A stretch of 64,000 nt of DNA from Flavobacterium sp. CS20 (GCF_018080005.1 NZ_CP073015.1:1946001-2010000); one strand, 5' to 3'. Shown: positions 10,673 to 22,263, counted from the stretch's first letter. A program made the numbers and translations. Notes: a model not told the origin generated them from the sequence alone.

Positions 10673-10906
10673 CATAGTGAGCTGGATGGTGTGAGAAGTT
10701 TATGCTGAGCTTGTCGAAGTAAGCCCCATCCAGATCACATAGTGAGCTGGATGGTGTGAGAAGTTTATGCTGAGCTTGTCGAAGTAAGCCCCATCCAGAT
10801 CACATAGTGAGCTGAATGGGGTGAGAAGTTTATGCTGAGCTTGTCGAAGTAAGCCCCATCCAGATCACATAGTGAGCTGGATGGTGTGAGAAGTTTATGC
10901 TGAGCT
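10657..10906 (+). repeat. Tandem 65-bp array, four units, built on the 3' end of tRNA-Lys copy 2
   Basis: The tRNA 3' end recurs at 10657, 10722, 10787 and 10852, again every 65 bp and with the same intervening sequence as the first array apart from a few point differences (for example GCTGAATGGG in the third unit). The last unit breaks off at GCTGAGCTT. Confidence 0.93.
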
Positions 10907-11046
10907 TTATCTCTGCTCAAGACAGGCTTGTGGAAACTTCACCAAGCATAAAGTATGTTATGAAGTGGAGACAAATTAGACTGAACAGTTATGTGCTAAA
11001 CTCAATCCAATTTCATTAAGATTTCCAGTTATGTTTTAAATGTATT

Positions 11047-11130
11047 GCCCAGGTGCTGGAACTGGTAGACAGGCATGGTTGAGGGCCATGTGTCCGTTAG
11101 GGCGTGCGGGTTCGACTCCCGCTCTGGGCA
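11047..11130 (+). tRNA. tRNA-Leu (GAG)
   Basis: This is an 84-nt class II tRNA with a long variable arm. Acceptor GCCCAGG... pairs with ...CTGGGC, the anticodon stem CATGG/CCATG encloses loop TTGAGGG (anticodon GAG), the variable arm is TGTCCGTTAGGGCG, and the T arm is GCGGGTTCGACTCCCGC. CCA is not encoded. Confidence 0.95.
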
Positions 11131-11194
11131 CTTTTAGGTTATGGTTACTTGCGGTTCATTTATAAATTTCATTTTTATTTGATATCTTTCTTTG

Positions 11195-11968
11195 ATGAAC
11201 ACCGTTTTTAAATTTTTATTAAATCTATTTCCTAGAACTTTTCTGATTAAAATAAGTTTTTGTTTCAAACCCATATTAAAATACATTTATAAGGGATCAA
11301 AATATCAAGATCCAATTGATGGTTCTACTTTTAGAAAATTTTTATCCTACGGTTACCAAAAACAAAGACCCAATGTGCTTTCACCTTCTACTCTGTCTCT
11401 AGAACGACATCGGTTATTATGGTTGTTTCTAAAGCATGAAACTGATTTGTTTAGTAAACCTCAAAAATTACTTCACTTTGCTCCTGAACAAGCCTTTTAT
11501 AAACGTTTTAAAAGTTTAAACAACTTAGATTATACAACAACTGACCTAAATTCGCCACTTGCAGATGTTAGAGCTGATATTTGTAACTTACCATTCGATG
11601 ACGAAAGTTTTGATGTTGTGCTTTGTAATCATGTTTTGGAACACATTAAAGATGATACCAAAGCTATGACGGAGATTTATCGTATTCTTAAAAAAGGAGG
11701 TTGGACCATTTTGCAAATTCCTCAGGACTTAAATAGAGAAAAAACTTTTGAGGATAACAGCATCACCGACCCCAAAGAGCGTAGTAAAATTTTTGGGCAA
11801 TACGACCATGTGCGGATTTATGGTCTTGATTATTTTGACAAACTCAAATCTATTGGCTTTGAAGTTCATCCCATAGAATATACAAATTCTTTTTCTGAAC
11901 AAGATAAAGATTATTATCGCTTAGCTCAACGTGAGATAATTCCTTATGTTATAAAGCCAAAAACTTAA
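11195..11968 (+). CDS. Class I SAM-dependent methyltransferase (Methyltransf_11 type)
   Basis: The product is a soluble methyltransferase of unknown substrate. The Rossmann core shows motif I in degenerate form (LLHFAPEQAF near residue 95), an acidic residue after strand 2 (YTTTDLNS), the SAM-adenine region DICNLPFDDESFDVV, and motif IV/V CNHVLEHIKDD and LKKGGWTILQIP. The missing GxGxG loop in motif I is seen in some glycan or lipid methyltransferases of this group. The ATG at 11195 follows an in-frame TTG and is the better start. The 3' end overlaps the convergent threonine aldolase gene by 4 bp. Confidence 0.8.
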   Translation: MNTVFKFLLNLFPRTFLIKISFCFKPILKYIYKGSKYQDPIDGSTFRKFLSYGYQKQRPNVLSPSTLSLERHRLLWLFLKHETDLFSKPQKLLHFAPEQAFYKRFKSLNNLDYTTTDLNSPLADVRADICNLPFDDESFDVVLCNHVLEHIKDDTKAMTEIYRILKKGGWTILQIPQDLNREKTFEDNSITDPKERSKIFGQYDHVRIYGLDYFDKLKSIGFEVHPIEYTNSFSEQDKDYYRLAQREIIPYVIKPKT

Positions 11969-12987
11969 TTTTCAAATTTATTGAGTATTTCCAAAAACGC
12001 TTCATGCATTTCGTCTGAATAGTCTAAATGCGTAACAATACGCCACTTACCTTCACCCATATTACTAATTTTCACATTTTTTTCTGCTAAATACTTTTCA
12101 AAGTGTGAAGGCTTTATCTCATCGTTTAAATAAAATATAACAATATTGGTTTCTGTAGGCTCAACTTTTTTAATGTGATCTAATTTTTCTAATGTATTAC
12201 TGATTTCCTTTGCTTTATCATGGTCAACCTGAAGTCTGTTGACATTATTTTTTAAGGCAAAAAGACCACAGCCCGCCATATATCCAATTTGACGCATACC
12301 ACCACCAAGCACTTTTCTGACTCGCATAGCTTTTTGCATGAGTTTTTGTTTTCCAACTAAAACAGTTCCCATCGGTGCACCTAATCCTTTGGATAGACAT
12401 ATGCTGATGCTATCAAATATTTGACCTAAATCTCTTGGTGTATAATCTTGAGCAGTAAAAGCATTAAACACTCTTGCTCCATCTAAGTGCAAACCCAAAT
12501 CCTGATCATCACAAACTGTTTTAATGGCTTTCATGGTTTCAAAATCATAACAAGCACCACCGCCTTTGTTGGTAGTATTTTCTAAGCAAACCAAACTCGT
12601 TAAAGGACTGTGATAAAAATCAGGTGGATTTATAGCATTCTTTACTTGTGTTGCTGTTATCATACCTTTGTCACCGTCAATCAACTTGCAAGAGACACCA
12701 GAATTAAATGATGCTCCACCACCTTCGTAATTATAAACATGTGCCCATTTATCACATATCAATTGTTCACCTGGTTGGGTATGTAGTTTTATTGCGGCTT
12801 GATTAGCCATACTTCCCGTTGGGAAATATAATGCCGAGTCCATTCCAAACAGGTCTGACACATATTTTTCTAAAGCATTTACCGTTGGATCTTCTTTATA
12901 CACATCATCACCAACCGCACAACTCAACATAAAGTCAAGCATTTCTTTTGTTGGTTGGGTTACAGTATCACTTCTTAAATCTATCAT
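11965..12987 (-). CDS. ltaE: Low-specificity L-threonine aldolase
   Basis: This PLP enzyme of fold type I cleaves L-threonine or L-allo-threonine to glycine and acetaldehyde. The start MIDLRSDTVTQPT is characteristic of the family. PLP ligands are visible: the HLDGAR aspartate near residue 169 and the Schiff-base lysine in SICLSKGLGAP (residue 200). The 340-residue length is normal. The gene converges on the methyltransferase gene with a 4-bp overlap, so the two mRNAs are antisense at their ends. The 243 bp between it and trhO contain nothing I recognise. Confidence 0.95.
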   Translation of the reverse strand: MIDLRSDTVTQPTKEMLDFMLSCAVGDDVYKEDPTVNALEKYVSDLFGMDSALYFPTGSMANQAAIKLHTQPGEQLICDKWAHVYNYEGGGASFNSGVSCKLIDGDKGMITATQVKNAINPPDFYHSPLTSLVCLENTTNKGGGACYDFETMKAIKTVCDDQDLGLHLDGARVFNAFTAQDYTPRDLGQIFDSISICLSKGLGAPMGTVLVGKQKLMQKAMRVRKVLGGGMRQIGYMAGCGLFALKNNVNRLQVDHDKAKEISNTLEKLDHIKKVEPTETNIVIFYLNDEIKPSHFEKYLAEKNVKISNMGEGKWRIVTHLDYSDEMHEAFLEILNKFEN

Positions 12988-13230
12988 ACTACAATATTTA
13001 GGAGCTAAAATTTAATAACAAATGATTAGGCTAAAATAATTTGTTCTAACAAAGATATGAACTCTTGAGATGATATTATATTTATTGATGTTTTTAATCA
13101 ACTTTCATCAATATGACATCAAATGTGCTACATAAAAAAATTAGGGTATGTAGCCGTCAGATTAATATCGTTTTCATGAATAGAATTTTTAAGGATTTAT
13201 TTAAGACTTAAAGACTTTCTATTGCTTACG

Positions 13231-14262
13231 TTAAGCTTTAAATTTAAGCACAGGTGAACGACCTTTTTTAAAAATTTTATTGCTATTTTTTTTACCAGCT
13301 CTAAGTCGCTTTTGCTCTTCGTAAGGTAATTTTATAACATTTTGACAATTTTCAGAACAACAATTATCCATTTTTTGAGCACAAGCTTCACACTGTATAA
13401 ATAAAAGATGACAGGCTTCATTAGCACAATTAACATGTGTATCACATGGCTCACCACATTGATGACAACGTGCTATAATTTTATTTGAAATTTGCTCACT
13501 CCTGCGGTGGTCAAATACAAAATTTTTACCTAAAAACTTATTATCAAGACCTTGTGCTTTTACTTGTCTCGCGTATTCAATAATTCCACCTTCTAATTGG
13601 TAAACTTGTTTAAATCCTTTGTGTTTATAGTAAGCACTGGCTTTTTCACAGCGAATTCCGCCTGTGCAATACATGACTAACTTTTTATTGTCTTTATAAT
13701 CTTTCAGATCTTTTTCTATAATGTCTAAAGAATCTCTAAAAGTATCTACATCTGGTGTTATGGCATTTTTAAAATGACCTATTTCACTTTCGTAGTGATT
13801 ACGCATATCAACCAAAACTGTATTTGGGTCTTCTATAAGCTGATTAAATTCCTCTGCATTTACGTGTTTACCTTTGTTGGTAACGTCAAAAGTTTTATCA
13901 TTCAAGCCATCGGCTAAAATTTTTGGACGGACTTTGATTTTAAGTTTTAAAAATGATTTATTGTCTTGTTCAATGGCAATGTTTAGCCTGACATTTTTCA
14001 AAAAATAAATCTCATCTATAAACGTCTTAAACTCAGTAAACTGTTTGGCTGGAATAGATAGTTGAGCATTTATGCCTTCATGTGCGACGTAGATTCTGCC
14101 AAGAACATCCATTGCATCCCAAGCCACAAATAAATGGTTCCTAAACAATTCGGGGTTGCCAATGTGGGCGTATTTGTAAAAGGAAAGCGTAAGCCGTTCT
14201 TCTCCAGCTTGTTCAATTAGTGCTTCTCTTTCCTTTGCGCTTAAAGTGTTGTACAGTTGCAT
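13231..14262 (-). CDS. trhO: tRNA uridine-34 hydroxylase of the rhodanese family
   Basis: TrhO (YceA) hydroxylates uridine 34 of tRNAs to 5-hydroxyuridine. The protein has an N-terminal ferredoxin-like domain with the family signature HIGNPELFRNHL and EGINAQLS, a rhodanese domain with the active-site loop CTGGIRCEKA (Cys199), and a cysteine-rich C-terminal part with several CxxC pairs (residues about 265-315) that could bind zinc. The 343-residue length fits the family. It is divergent from the DUF456 gene with a 99-bp gap. Confidence 0.92.
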   Translation of the reverse strand: MQLYNTLSAKEREALIEQAGEERLTLSFYKYAHIGNPELFRNHLFVAWDAMDVLGRIYVAHEGINAQLSIPAKQFTEFKTFIDEIYFLKNVRLNIAIEQDNKSFLKLKIKVRPKILADGLNDKTFDVTNKGKHVNAEEFNQLIEDPNTVLVDMRNHYESEIGHFKNAITPDVDTFRDSLDIIEKDLKDYKDNKKLVMYCTGGIRCEKASAYYKHKGFKQVYQLEGGIIEYARQVKAQGLDNKFLGKNFVFDHRRSEQISNKIIARCHQCGEPCDTHVNCANEACHLLFIQCEACAQKMDNCCSENCQNVIKLPYEEQKRLRAGKKNSNKIFKKGRSPVLKFKA

Positions 14263-14361
14263 GCTATACGTGTTTTTGAGTTAAAAGAAATGAATGACAA
14301 AAGTAAATTAAAAAAATCAATTTAATTTAGTCATTTTTGTAAATCTAAATAATGCTTTAAA

Positions 14362-16553
<2,192 letters not shown>

Positions 16554-16632
16554 TCATAAAGATATAAGCTTTTAACGATGACTTAACAACGAGCTAAAAA
16601 TCATCACTCTATATTTGTTTTAAATACAGTGT

Positions 16633-18045
16633 ATGAAAAGTGCAGTAATTTGTTTCATTAGTGTTTTATGCTTGGCTTGTTCACGAAACCAAAACGACTT
16701 AACCTATTTTGGCGGTGGCATTGTCAATCCAAAAGATGATTATGTTATACTGATGAAACAAAACGACATTATAGATAGTATTCCATTGGATAAAAATGGA
16801 CACTTTTCAGCAAAATTAAATATTGACAAACCTGGGCTGTTTACTTTTAAGCATGCATTTGAGTATCAGTTGGTTTACATCGAACCCAAAGATAGTATAA
16901 AGTTAAGATTAAACACTTTAGATTTTGATGAATCCTTAGTTTTTGGGGGTTCAAGTGCAATAGAAAATAATTTTTTAATTGAAAACTATTTACTCAACGA
17001 AAAAAATTCTGAATTGATTTTTTCATATTATAAAATTTCGCCACAAGATTTCCAATACAAAACAGATTCGATAAGAACTTCAAGAGAAAACAAACTGCAA
17101 CAAATAAAAGAAAAACATAATTTAAGTGAAGCTTTTGTGGACATCGCTCAAAAAAGCATTGACTTTGAATTTTATGATATGCGTGAACGCTATGCCTTTT
17201 TGATGAACAAATACAATCAAAAAAAAGCCAAAAACATCAATGCAGATTTTTACAGTTATAGAAACAAAATTGATTTAAAAGACGATAACATTCCTAATCT
17301 TTTTGGATACTTTAGATTTTTAGATAATTACTTAAAAAATTTATCAATCGAGATATGTCAAAAAGAACATTCTTACAAAGACTGTTTTGACTTAAACACT
17401 TACAATAATTTAGATCACAGAATAAGCCTTGTAGATAGTTTAATCAAAAACAAACATTTAAGAAAACGGTTTTTAGAGCGTTTTATTCAAGAAGAAATTA
17501 TTTATGCCCAAAACACAAAACACTTAAAACATACAACATCTCTGATAGACAAATTCAACTTTTCTGAAGTAGAGAAAAAACGTTTAAAATCGTTAGTTGA
17601 TTTTCAAAGCTCAATGATTGTTGGTGCTAATTTAAACGATATAAAAATCAAGTCACAAGATTTTATAAATCACAAGTTAGAAGATGTAATAAAGAAAGAC
17701 TTAAGTGTGATTTATTTTTGGTCTGTACAATCGCCAAGTCATCATAAATTAAGAATCAAAAAAATAAAAGAGCTGAAATTAAAATATCCAGAAATTCAAT
17801 TCATCGGCATAAATATTGATTATAAATTTCCTGACGTATGGCTTGATGCTGTTAAAAACTACAACTATAATTCAAAAAATGAATTTATGATTATAGCTGA
17901 AGAGCATTCACCTTTTTATCGCAACTATCTCAACAAAGTTTTTTTTATCAGTAAAGATTGCGTCATTAAAAAAAGTGAAATTATTCTCTCAAATGTTGAT
18001 TTTGATAAACACATTAAAGATTTCATTGCCACAAAAAATCTTTAG
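16633..18045 (+). CDS. Lipoprotein with a cysteine-less thioredoxin-like C-terminal domain
   Basis: The start MKSAVICFISVLCLAC is a lipoprotein signal with Cys16 as the lipidated residue. Residues 20-100 look like a DUF4369-type beta domain (IPLDKNGHFSAKLN, KPGLFTFKH). A long helical middle follows, and residues about 340-465 look like a TlpA/AhpC thioredoxin fold (VIYFWS...IKKIKELKLKYPEIQFIGINID). The usual WCxxC is replaced by WSVQSPSHHK, so a redox function is unlikely. The 470-residue length matches Bacteroidota TlpA-family lipoproteins. Likely at the outer or inner membrane facing the periplasm; partner unknown. Confidence 0.72.
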   Translation: MKSAVICFISVLCLACSRNQNDLTYFGGGIVNPKDDYVILMKQNDIIDSIPLDKNGHFSAKLNIDKPGLFTFKHAFEYQLVYIEPKDSIKLRLNTLDFDESLVFGGSSAIENNFLIENYLLNEKNSELIFSYYKISPQDFQYKTDSIRTSRENKLQQIKEKHNLSEAFVDIAQKSIDFEFYDMRERYAFLMNKYNQKKAKNINADFYSYRNKIDLKDDNIPNLFGYFRFLDNYLKNLSIEICQKEHSYKDCFDLNTYNNLDHRISLVDSLIKNKHLRKRFLERFIQEEIIYAQNTKHLKHTTSLIDKFNFSEVEKKRLKSLVDFQSSMIVGANLNDIKIKSQDFINHKLEDVIKKDLSVIYFWSVQSPSHHKLRIKKIKELKLKYPEIQFIGINIDYKFPDVWLDAVKNYNYNSKNEFMIIAEEHSPFYRNYLNKVFFISKDCVIKKSEIILSNVDFDKHIKDFIATKNL

Positions 18046-18054
18046 TTTCTTAAC

Positions 18055-18468
18055 TCATTTCAATTTTACAAATCTCAAATACCGATTCCGCCCAAAAGTT
18101 ATGAAGTATAAAAAATACAGTCCAAAAGGTAAAATGGCAAAAAAGTAAAATTGGTAAGTTAGACCTAATTCTTCATCGAAAGCATAATATAAAGCTGTGA
18201 TTAACAAGACCATTGGAAAAAGCCAGTTTGAATACATAAAACTTGATAACTTTACTTCATAAGTTTCATTATCTTCAATTTCAAAATTTATATTTTCACT
18301 ACTACACCAGTCAATTTTAGCTTGAAGTTTATGAGAACCTGGTTCAATTTCAATGACTTCAGTTTCACCATTACCAATTTTACCAATTTTTTTATCGTTT
18401 AAATAAAGGCGATAGTTTCTTGCTCCATTTGCCCATTCTTTTGCTCTTTTGATAACTAATTTCGACAT
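18055..18468 (-). CDS. Small membrane protein with an N-terminal PEGA-like beta domain
   Basis: The first 75 residues (YRLYLNDKKIGKIGNGETEV, EPGSHKLQAKIDWC) look like the beta-sandwich of PEGA-type or DUF2846-like proteins. Two transmembrane segments follow (WLFPMVLLITALYYAF and FYFFAILPFGLYFLYF), and the end is basic. The ATG at 18468 is preferred to a TTG 21 bp earlier. It lies 30 bp downstream of polA on the same strand and may be co-transcribed. Function is unknown. Confidence 0.7.
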   Translation of the reverse strand: MSKLVIKRAKEWANGARNYRLYLNDKKIGKIGNGETEVIEIEPGSHKLQAKIDWCSSENINFEIEDNETYEVKLSSFMYSNWLFPMVLLITALYYAFDEELGLTYQFYFFAILPFGLYFLYFITFGRNRYLRFVKLK

Positions 18469-18498
18469 TGTTTTATTTTTTAGAATCAATCATTTTTT

Positions 18499-21327
18499 CT
18501 AATGTGCCTCCAACCAATTAGCTCCTACGCCAACCTCAACATCCAAAGGCACTTTTAGCTCATAAGCACTTTCCATTTCGGATTTAATCAGTGGTTGAAG
18601 TTCATCTAATTCAGACTTGTGGATATCAAAAATCAGTTCGTCATGAATTTGAAGTAACATCTTAGACTTATATTGACCTTCCTCTAACTTTTTGTGAATA
18701 TTGATCATCGCGACTTTGATGATGTCTGCCGCACTGCCTTGAATTGGGGCGTTAACAGCGTTGCGTTCTGCACCACTGCGTACCATACGGTTTGAAGCAT
18801 TGATATCTTTAAGGTAACGTCGTCTGCCCATTACGGTTTTGACATACTCATTTTCTCGTGCAAATTCAACTTGTTTATCTATATAATCTCTCAGCTTAGG
18901 ATAGGTTTTATAATAGGTTTCAATCAACTCTTTAGACTCTGAACGGCTCAAATTGGTCTGATTGCTCAAGCCAAAAGCCGAAACACCGTAAATAATTCCA
19001 AAATTCACGGTTTTAGCTTGGCTTCGCTGCTCGCGAGTAACTTCATCAAGTTTGACATTGAATATTTTTGCGACAGTTGATGCGTGAATATCTTCGCCAT
19101 CTAGAAAAGCTTTTATCATTGTTTCTTCTTGGCTCAAGGTAGCAATAATCCGCAACTCTATTTGAGAATAGTCTCTTGCTAACAAAGTGTAATTATCATC
19201 TCTTGGCACAAAAGCCTTTCTAACCATTCGTCCACGCTCTGTTCTAATCGGGATGTTTTGAAGATTAGGATTAGTAGAACTCAAACGACCTGTTGCTGCC
19301 ACGGTTTGCATAAATTCAGTATGAACACGACCTGTTTTCTTATGAATTTGTTTGGGCAGTGCATCAACATAGGTGTTTTTTAATTTTGTTAAACCACGCC
19401 AATCTAAAACATCTTGTACAATTTTATGCTCTTTGGCGTGATAAGACAACACATCTTCTGCCGTTGAGTATTGACCTGATTTTGTTTTCTTAGGTTTTTT
19501 GGAGATTTTTAGTTTTCCAAATAAAATTTCACTGAGTTGTTTTGGCGAACCAATATTAAATTCTTCGTCGGCTTGTTTGTAAATACTTTGTTCTAATTCT
19601 TTAATATCTTTATCTAATGACTTTGAAATATCTTTCAACACATTTTTATCTACCTTGATGCCTTCAATTTCCATATCAGCTAACACACGTACTAATGGAA
19701 TTTCTAATTTATGAAATAAAGGTTCGTTGTGAGCTTCTTTGAGTTCTTCTTCAAAAAACTGTTTGAGTTGTAAAGTAATATCGGCATCTTCAACGGCGTA
19801 TTCTGTGATTTTTTCGAGTTCTACATCACGCATTGAACCTTGGTTTTTACCTTTCTTACCTATTAAGTCTTCTATAGGTCTGGGAGAATAATTCAAGTAA
19901 GTTTCTGCCAAAACATCCATATTATGTCGCATATCAGGGTTGATGATATAATGTGCCAACATCGTGTCAAATAATTTACCCTTGACTTCTGTGCCGTGAT
20001 TTTTTAGAACCTTTAAATCGTATTTTAAATTTTGACCAACTTTTTCAATCTTTTCATTTTCAAAAAATGCTTTAAGTTTTTCTAAGCGATTGTCTTTTTC
20101 GGTTTCGTCTTCTGGAATTGGGACATAAAATCCGGTGTGGCTTTGCCAAGAAAATGCAATACCAACCAATTTGGCATCTAAGGTGTTGAGACTTGTGGTT
20201 TCGGTATCAAAACAAACCGAATCTTGTTGGCACATTTTTTCAATCAAAAGATCAATCGCTTTGTCAGTATCTGCATATTGGTAATGGTGATCCGTATTGT
20301 CTAAGGATTGATAGCCTTGAAAATCTTCTGCTTTCACGTCTTTTTTATCCGTATCATTGCCAAACAACGAGTATTGACCTGAACCTGGCGTTTGTTTAAC
20401 ATCTTTGTCAGTTGAAGTTGTTTTGGTTTTTTCTTCAACACCTTCATTGAACATTTTTAAAAACTGCTCCGTCAATCGGCGAAATTCTAAACCTTTAAAT
20501 ATGTCGATAACTTTTTCAACATCGGGTTTGCTCAGCTCGTATTGTTCAGCATTAAATTGCACATCACAATCCGTAAAAATAGTCGCTAACTTTTTAGACA
20601 TTCGTCCTTGCTCGGCGTGTTCTTCTACTTTTTCTTTCATTTTGCCTTTCAGTTGATCGGTGTTATCCAAGAGTGCTTCCATACTGCCAAATTGTTTGAT
20701 AAACTTCTTGGCCGTCTTGTCGCCCACACCTGGCAAACCTGGAATGTTATCTGACGCATCGCCCATCATACCGAGATAGTCAATGACTTGTTCAGGTCGT
20801 TCAACGCCGAAGCGTTTTTGCACTTCGGGAATTCCCCAAATTTCAATCGCGTTGCCCATTCTGGCGGGACGATACATAAAAATATTTTCGCTGACCAATT
20901 GTCCAAAATCTTTATCGGGTGTAACCATATAGGTTTTGTAATTTTCTTTTTCGGCTTGTTTGGCCAACGTGCCAATGATATCATCAGCTTCCATTCCTGA
21001 AATTTCAATTATTGGAATGTGCATAGCCTTAAGAATATCCTTTATAATTGGTATAGATTGTCTGATAACATCTGGCGTTTCATCGCGGTTGGCTTTATAA
21101 TCTTCGTAAATCTCTTTGCGTTCTGCACTGCCATCTTTATCAAAACAAACGGCCAAATGATCTGGGTTTTCACGCTTAATCACGTCAAACAGGGAATTAG
21201 TAAACCCCATAATAGCTGAAGTATCTTGACCTTTAGAATTGATTCGTGGGTTTTTGATTAAAGCGTAATAACCTCTGAAAATTAAAGCATAAGCATCGAG
21301 AAGGAAAAGTCGTTTTTGATCAGGCAT
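18499..21327 (-). CDS. polA: DNA polymerase I
   Basis: The 942-residue product has all three domains. The 5'-3' exonuclease/flap nuclease (residues 1-300) shows LLDAYALIFRGYYAL and DASDNIPGLPGVGDKTA. The 3'-5' proofreading exonuclease is intact, with VCFDTETTSLN (about 370), GQNLKYDLKVL and YAVEDADITLQL. The family A polymerase domain has RLSSTNPNLQNIP, motif A DYSQIELRIIA (about 720), the O-helix RSQAKTVNFGIIYG and motif C QIHDELIFD (about 897). It would act in Okazaki fragment maturation and gap repair. The start ATG is confirmed by the conserved KRLFLLDAYALIFRGYYAL. Confidence 0.97.
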   Translation of the reverse strand: MPDQKRLFLLDAYALIFRGYYALIKNPRINSKGQDTSAIMGFTNSLFDVIKRENPDHLAVCFDKDGSAERKEIYEDYKANRDETPDVIRQSIPIIKDILKAMHIPIIEISGMEADDIIGTLAKQAEKENYKTYMVTPDKDFGQLVSENIFMYRPARMGNAIEIWGIPEVQKRFGVERPEQVIDYLGMMGDASDNIPGLPGVGDKTAKKFIKQFGSMEALLDNTDQLKGKMKEKVEEHAEQGRMSKKLATIFTDCDVQFNAEQYELSKPDVEKVIDIFKGLEFRRLTEQFLKMFNEGVEEKTKTTSTDKDVKQTPGSGQYSLFGNDTDKKDVKAEDFQGYQSLDNTDHHYQYADTDKAIDLLIEKMCQQDSVCFDTETTSLNTLDAKLVGIAFSWQSHTGFYVPIPEDETEKDNRLEKLKAFFENEKIEKVGQNLKYDLKVLKNHGTEVKGKLFDTMLAHYIINPDMRHNMDVLAETYLNYSPRPIEDLIGKKGKNQGSMRDVELEKITEYAVEDADITLQLKQFFEEELKEAHNEPLFHKLEIPLVRVLADMEIEGIKVDKNVLKDISKSLDKDIKELEQSIYKQADEEFNIGSPKQLSEILFGKLKISKKPKKTKSGQYSTAEDVLSYHAKEHKIVQDVLDWRGLTKLKNTYVDALPKQIHKKTGRVHTEFMQTVAATGRLSSTNPNLQNIPIRTERGRMVRKAFVPRDDNYTLLARDYSQIELRIIATLSQEETMIKAFLDGEDIHASTVAKIFNVKLDEVTREQRSQAKTVNFGIIYGVSAFGLSNQTNLSRSESKELIETYYKTYPKLRDYIDKQVEFARENEYVKTVMGRRRYLKDINASNRMVRSGAERNAVNAPIQGSAADIIKVAMINIHKKLEEGQYKSKMLLQIHDELIFDIHKSELDELQPLIKSEMESAYELKVPLDVEVGVGANWLEAH

Positions 21328-21350
21328 GTTTTTGATTTATAATTTTTGAT

Positions 21351-21626
21351 TTATGAAATTTTATTGAGTATTTTTTTAACGGTTTTTGAGCTTGAAACAA
21401 AAATAGCGACTAACTCATTGGCTTCTTGGATTAATTTTTTGACTTCAAAATTTTTATCTAAAAGATGAAATCCATCATATATTTTGTTGTTTTGAAAATT
21501 TAAAAGCTTGATTGACAAAATATTAAATTTAAAATGTTTCAACATTAGGTAAAATTCAATATGTTTTAACATTGGGTGAAATTCAATATGTTTTAACATC
21601 GAGCGAAATTCAATATGTTTTAACAT
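21351..21626 (-). pseudogene. Remnant of a four-helix-bundle protein fused to 27-bp repeats
   Basis: The last 50 residues (KIYDGFHLLDKNFEVKKLIQEANELVAIFVSSSKTVKKIL) resemble the C-terminal two helices of the four-helix-bundle proteins related to 23S rRNA intervening-sequence proteins. The first 40 residues are only translations of the neighbouring 27-bp repeat (MLKHIEFxx repeated), so the true N-terminal helices are missing. I read this as a truncated gene overrun by the repeat array. It is possible that the repeat-encoded start is used, but nothing supports that. Confidence 0.5.
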
Positions 21627-21730
21627 CGAGCGAAGTCGAGATGTTTTAACATTAGGTAAAATTCAATATGTTTTAACATCGAGCGAAATTCAATATGTTT
21701 TAACATCGAGCGAAGTCGAGATGTGACTGG
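21541..21730. repeat. Tandem array of seven 27-bp repeats with a GAGCGAAGTCGAG core
   Basis: AACAT units start at 21541, 21568, 21595, 21622, 21648, 21675 and 21702. Most are 27 bp of the form AACATCGAGCGAAATTCAAT followed by ATGTTTT; two end in GAGCGAAGTCGAGATG instead, which is palindromic. The array stops near TGGTTCTCGACTACGCTCGA, another copy of the same palindromic idea. The following 21731-21951 is AT-rich with no gene visible. Confidence 0.85.
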
Positions 21731-21951
21731 TTCTCGACTACGCTCGAACCTAAAACAAAAATAAAAATCGCCATTATGTTAAATAAAACCCATAGTCTTG
21801 ACAAATAATAACTGTCATCTCCTTTATCATCAACTATTATGTACATTTTTTATCCAAAACCACAATTAAAATCAGGAGTAAAAATACAAAAATGAAGTTA
21901 ACTTAAAGTTGATAAATTCCTATAAAACTGACTTAGGTAAAATTAAAAAAT

Positions 21952-22263
21952 TCAATTTTTTATTGACAAATATTCTTTTGCACTTAAAACAGGCAACCTT
22001 GAATTTTTAAAATCCTTTTTATTTCTTGTTATGATTATATCTATTTCATTTTCAATAGCTGTATAATATTGAAAACCATCTTCAAAATCATTAAAACTCT
22101 CATCACTTAAAGCAAGTTCAGTAATTTTATCATTTAGCTCCAAAAGTACTACCATAACTTTAAATTTTATCAGTTTTGATAAGCTTGTATTACTTTGTTT
22201 TGAGTATTTTTTTGCCTTTTCAATAACATCCTCATTTAAACTTAATGTGAGTTTTTTATCCAT
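21952..22263 (-). pseudogene. Deletion scar of a toxin-antitoxin pair: DUF6364 antitoxin start joined in frame to a PIN toxin end
   Basis: Residues 1-32 (MDKKLTLSLNEDVIEKAKKY, then SKQSNTSLSKLI) match the ribbon-helix-helix start of DUF6364-type antitoxins. From about residue 33 the sequence changes to the last part of a PIN-domain ribonuclease (KFKVMVVLLELNDKITELAL, DFEDGFQYYTA, IDIIITRNKKDF, PVLSAKEYL). The antitoxin C-terminus and the first two thirds of the toxin, including its DTN catalytic aspartate, are missing. An in-frame internal deletion of an adjacent antitoxin-toxin pair is the simplest explanation. The 103-residue product could still bind DNA through the RHH part but cannot be an active nuclease. 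Confidence 0.75.

Noticed and set aside
10218..10906. Additional functional tRNA-Lys genes within the arrays
   Set aside because: The repeated units contain only the last 16 bases of the tRNA, so no cloverleaf can form.
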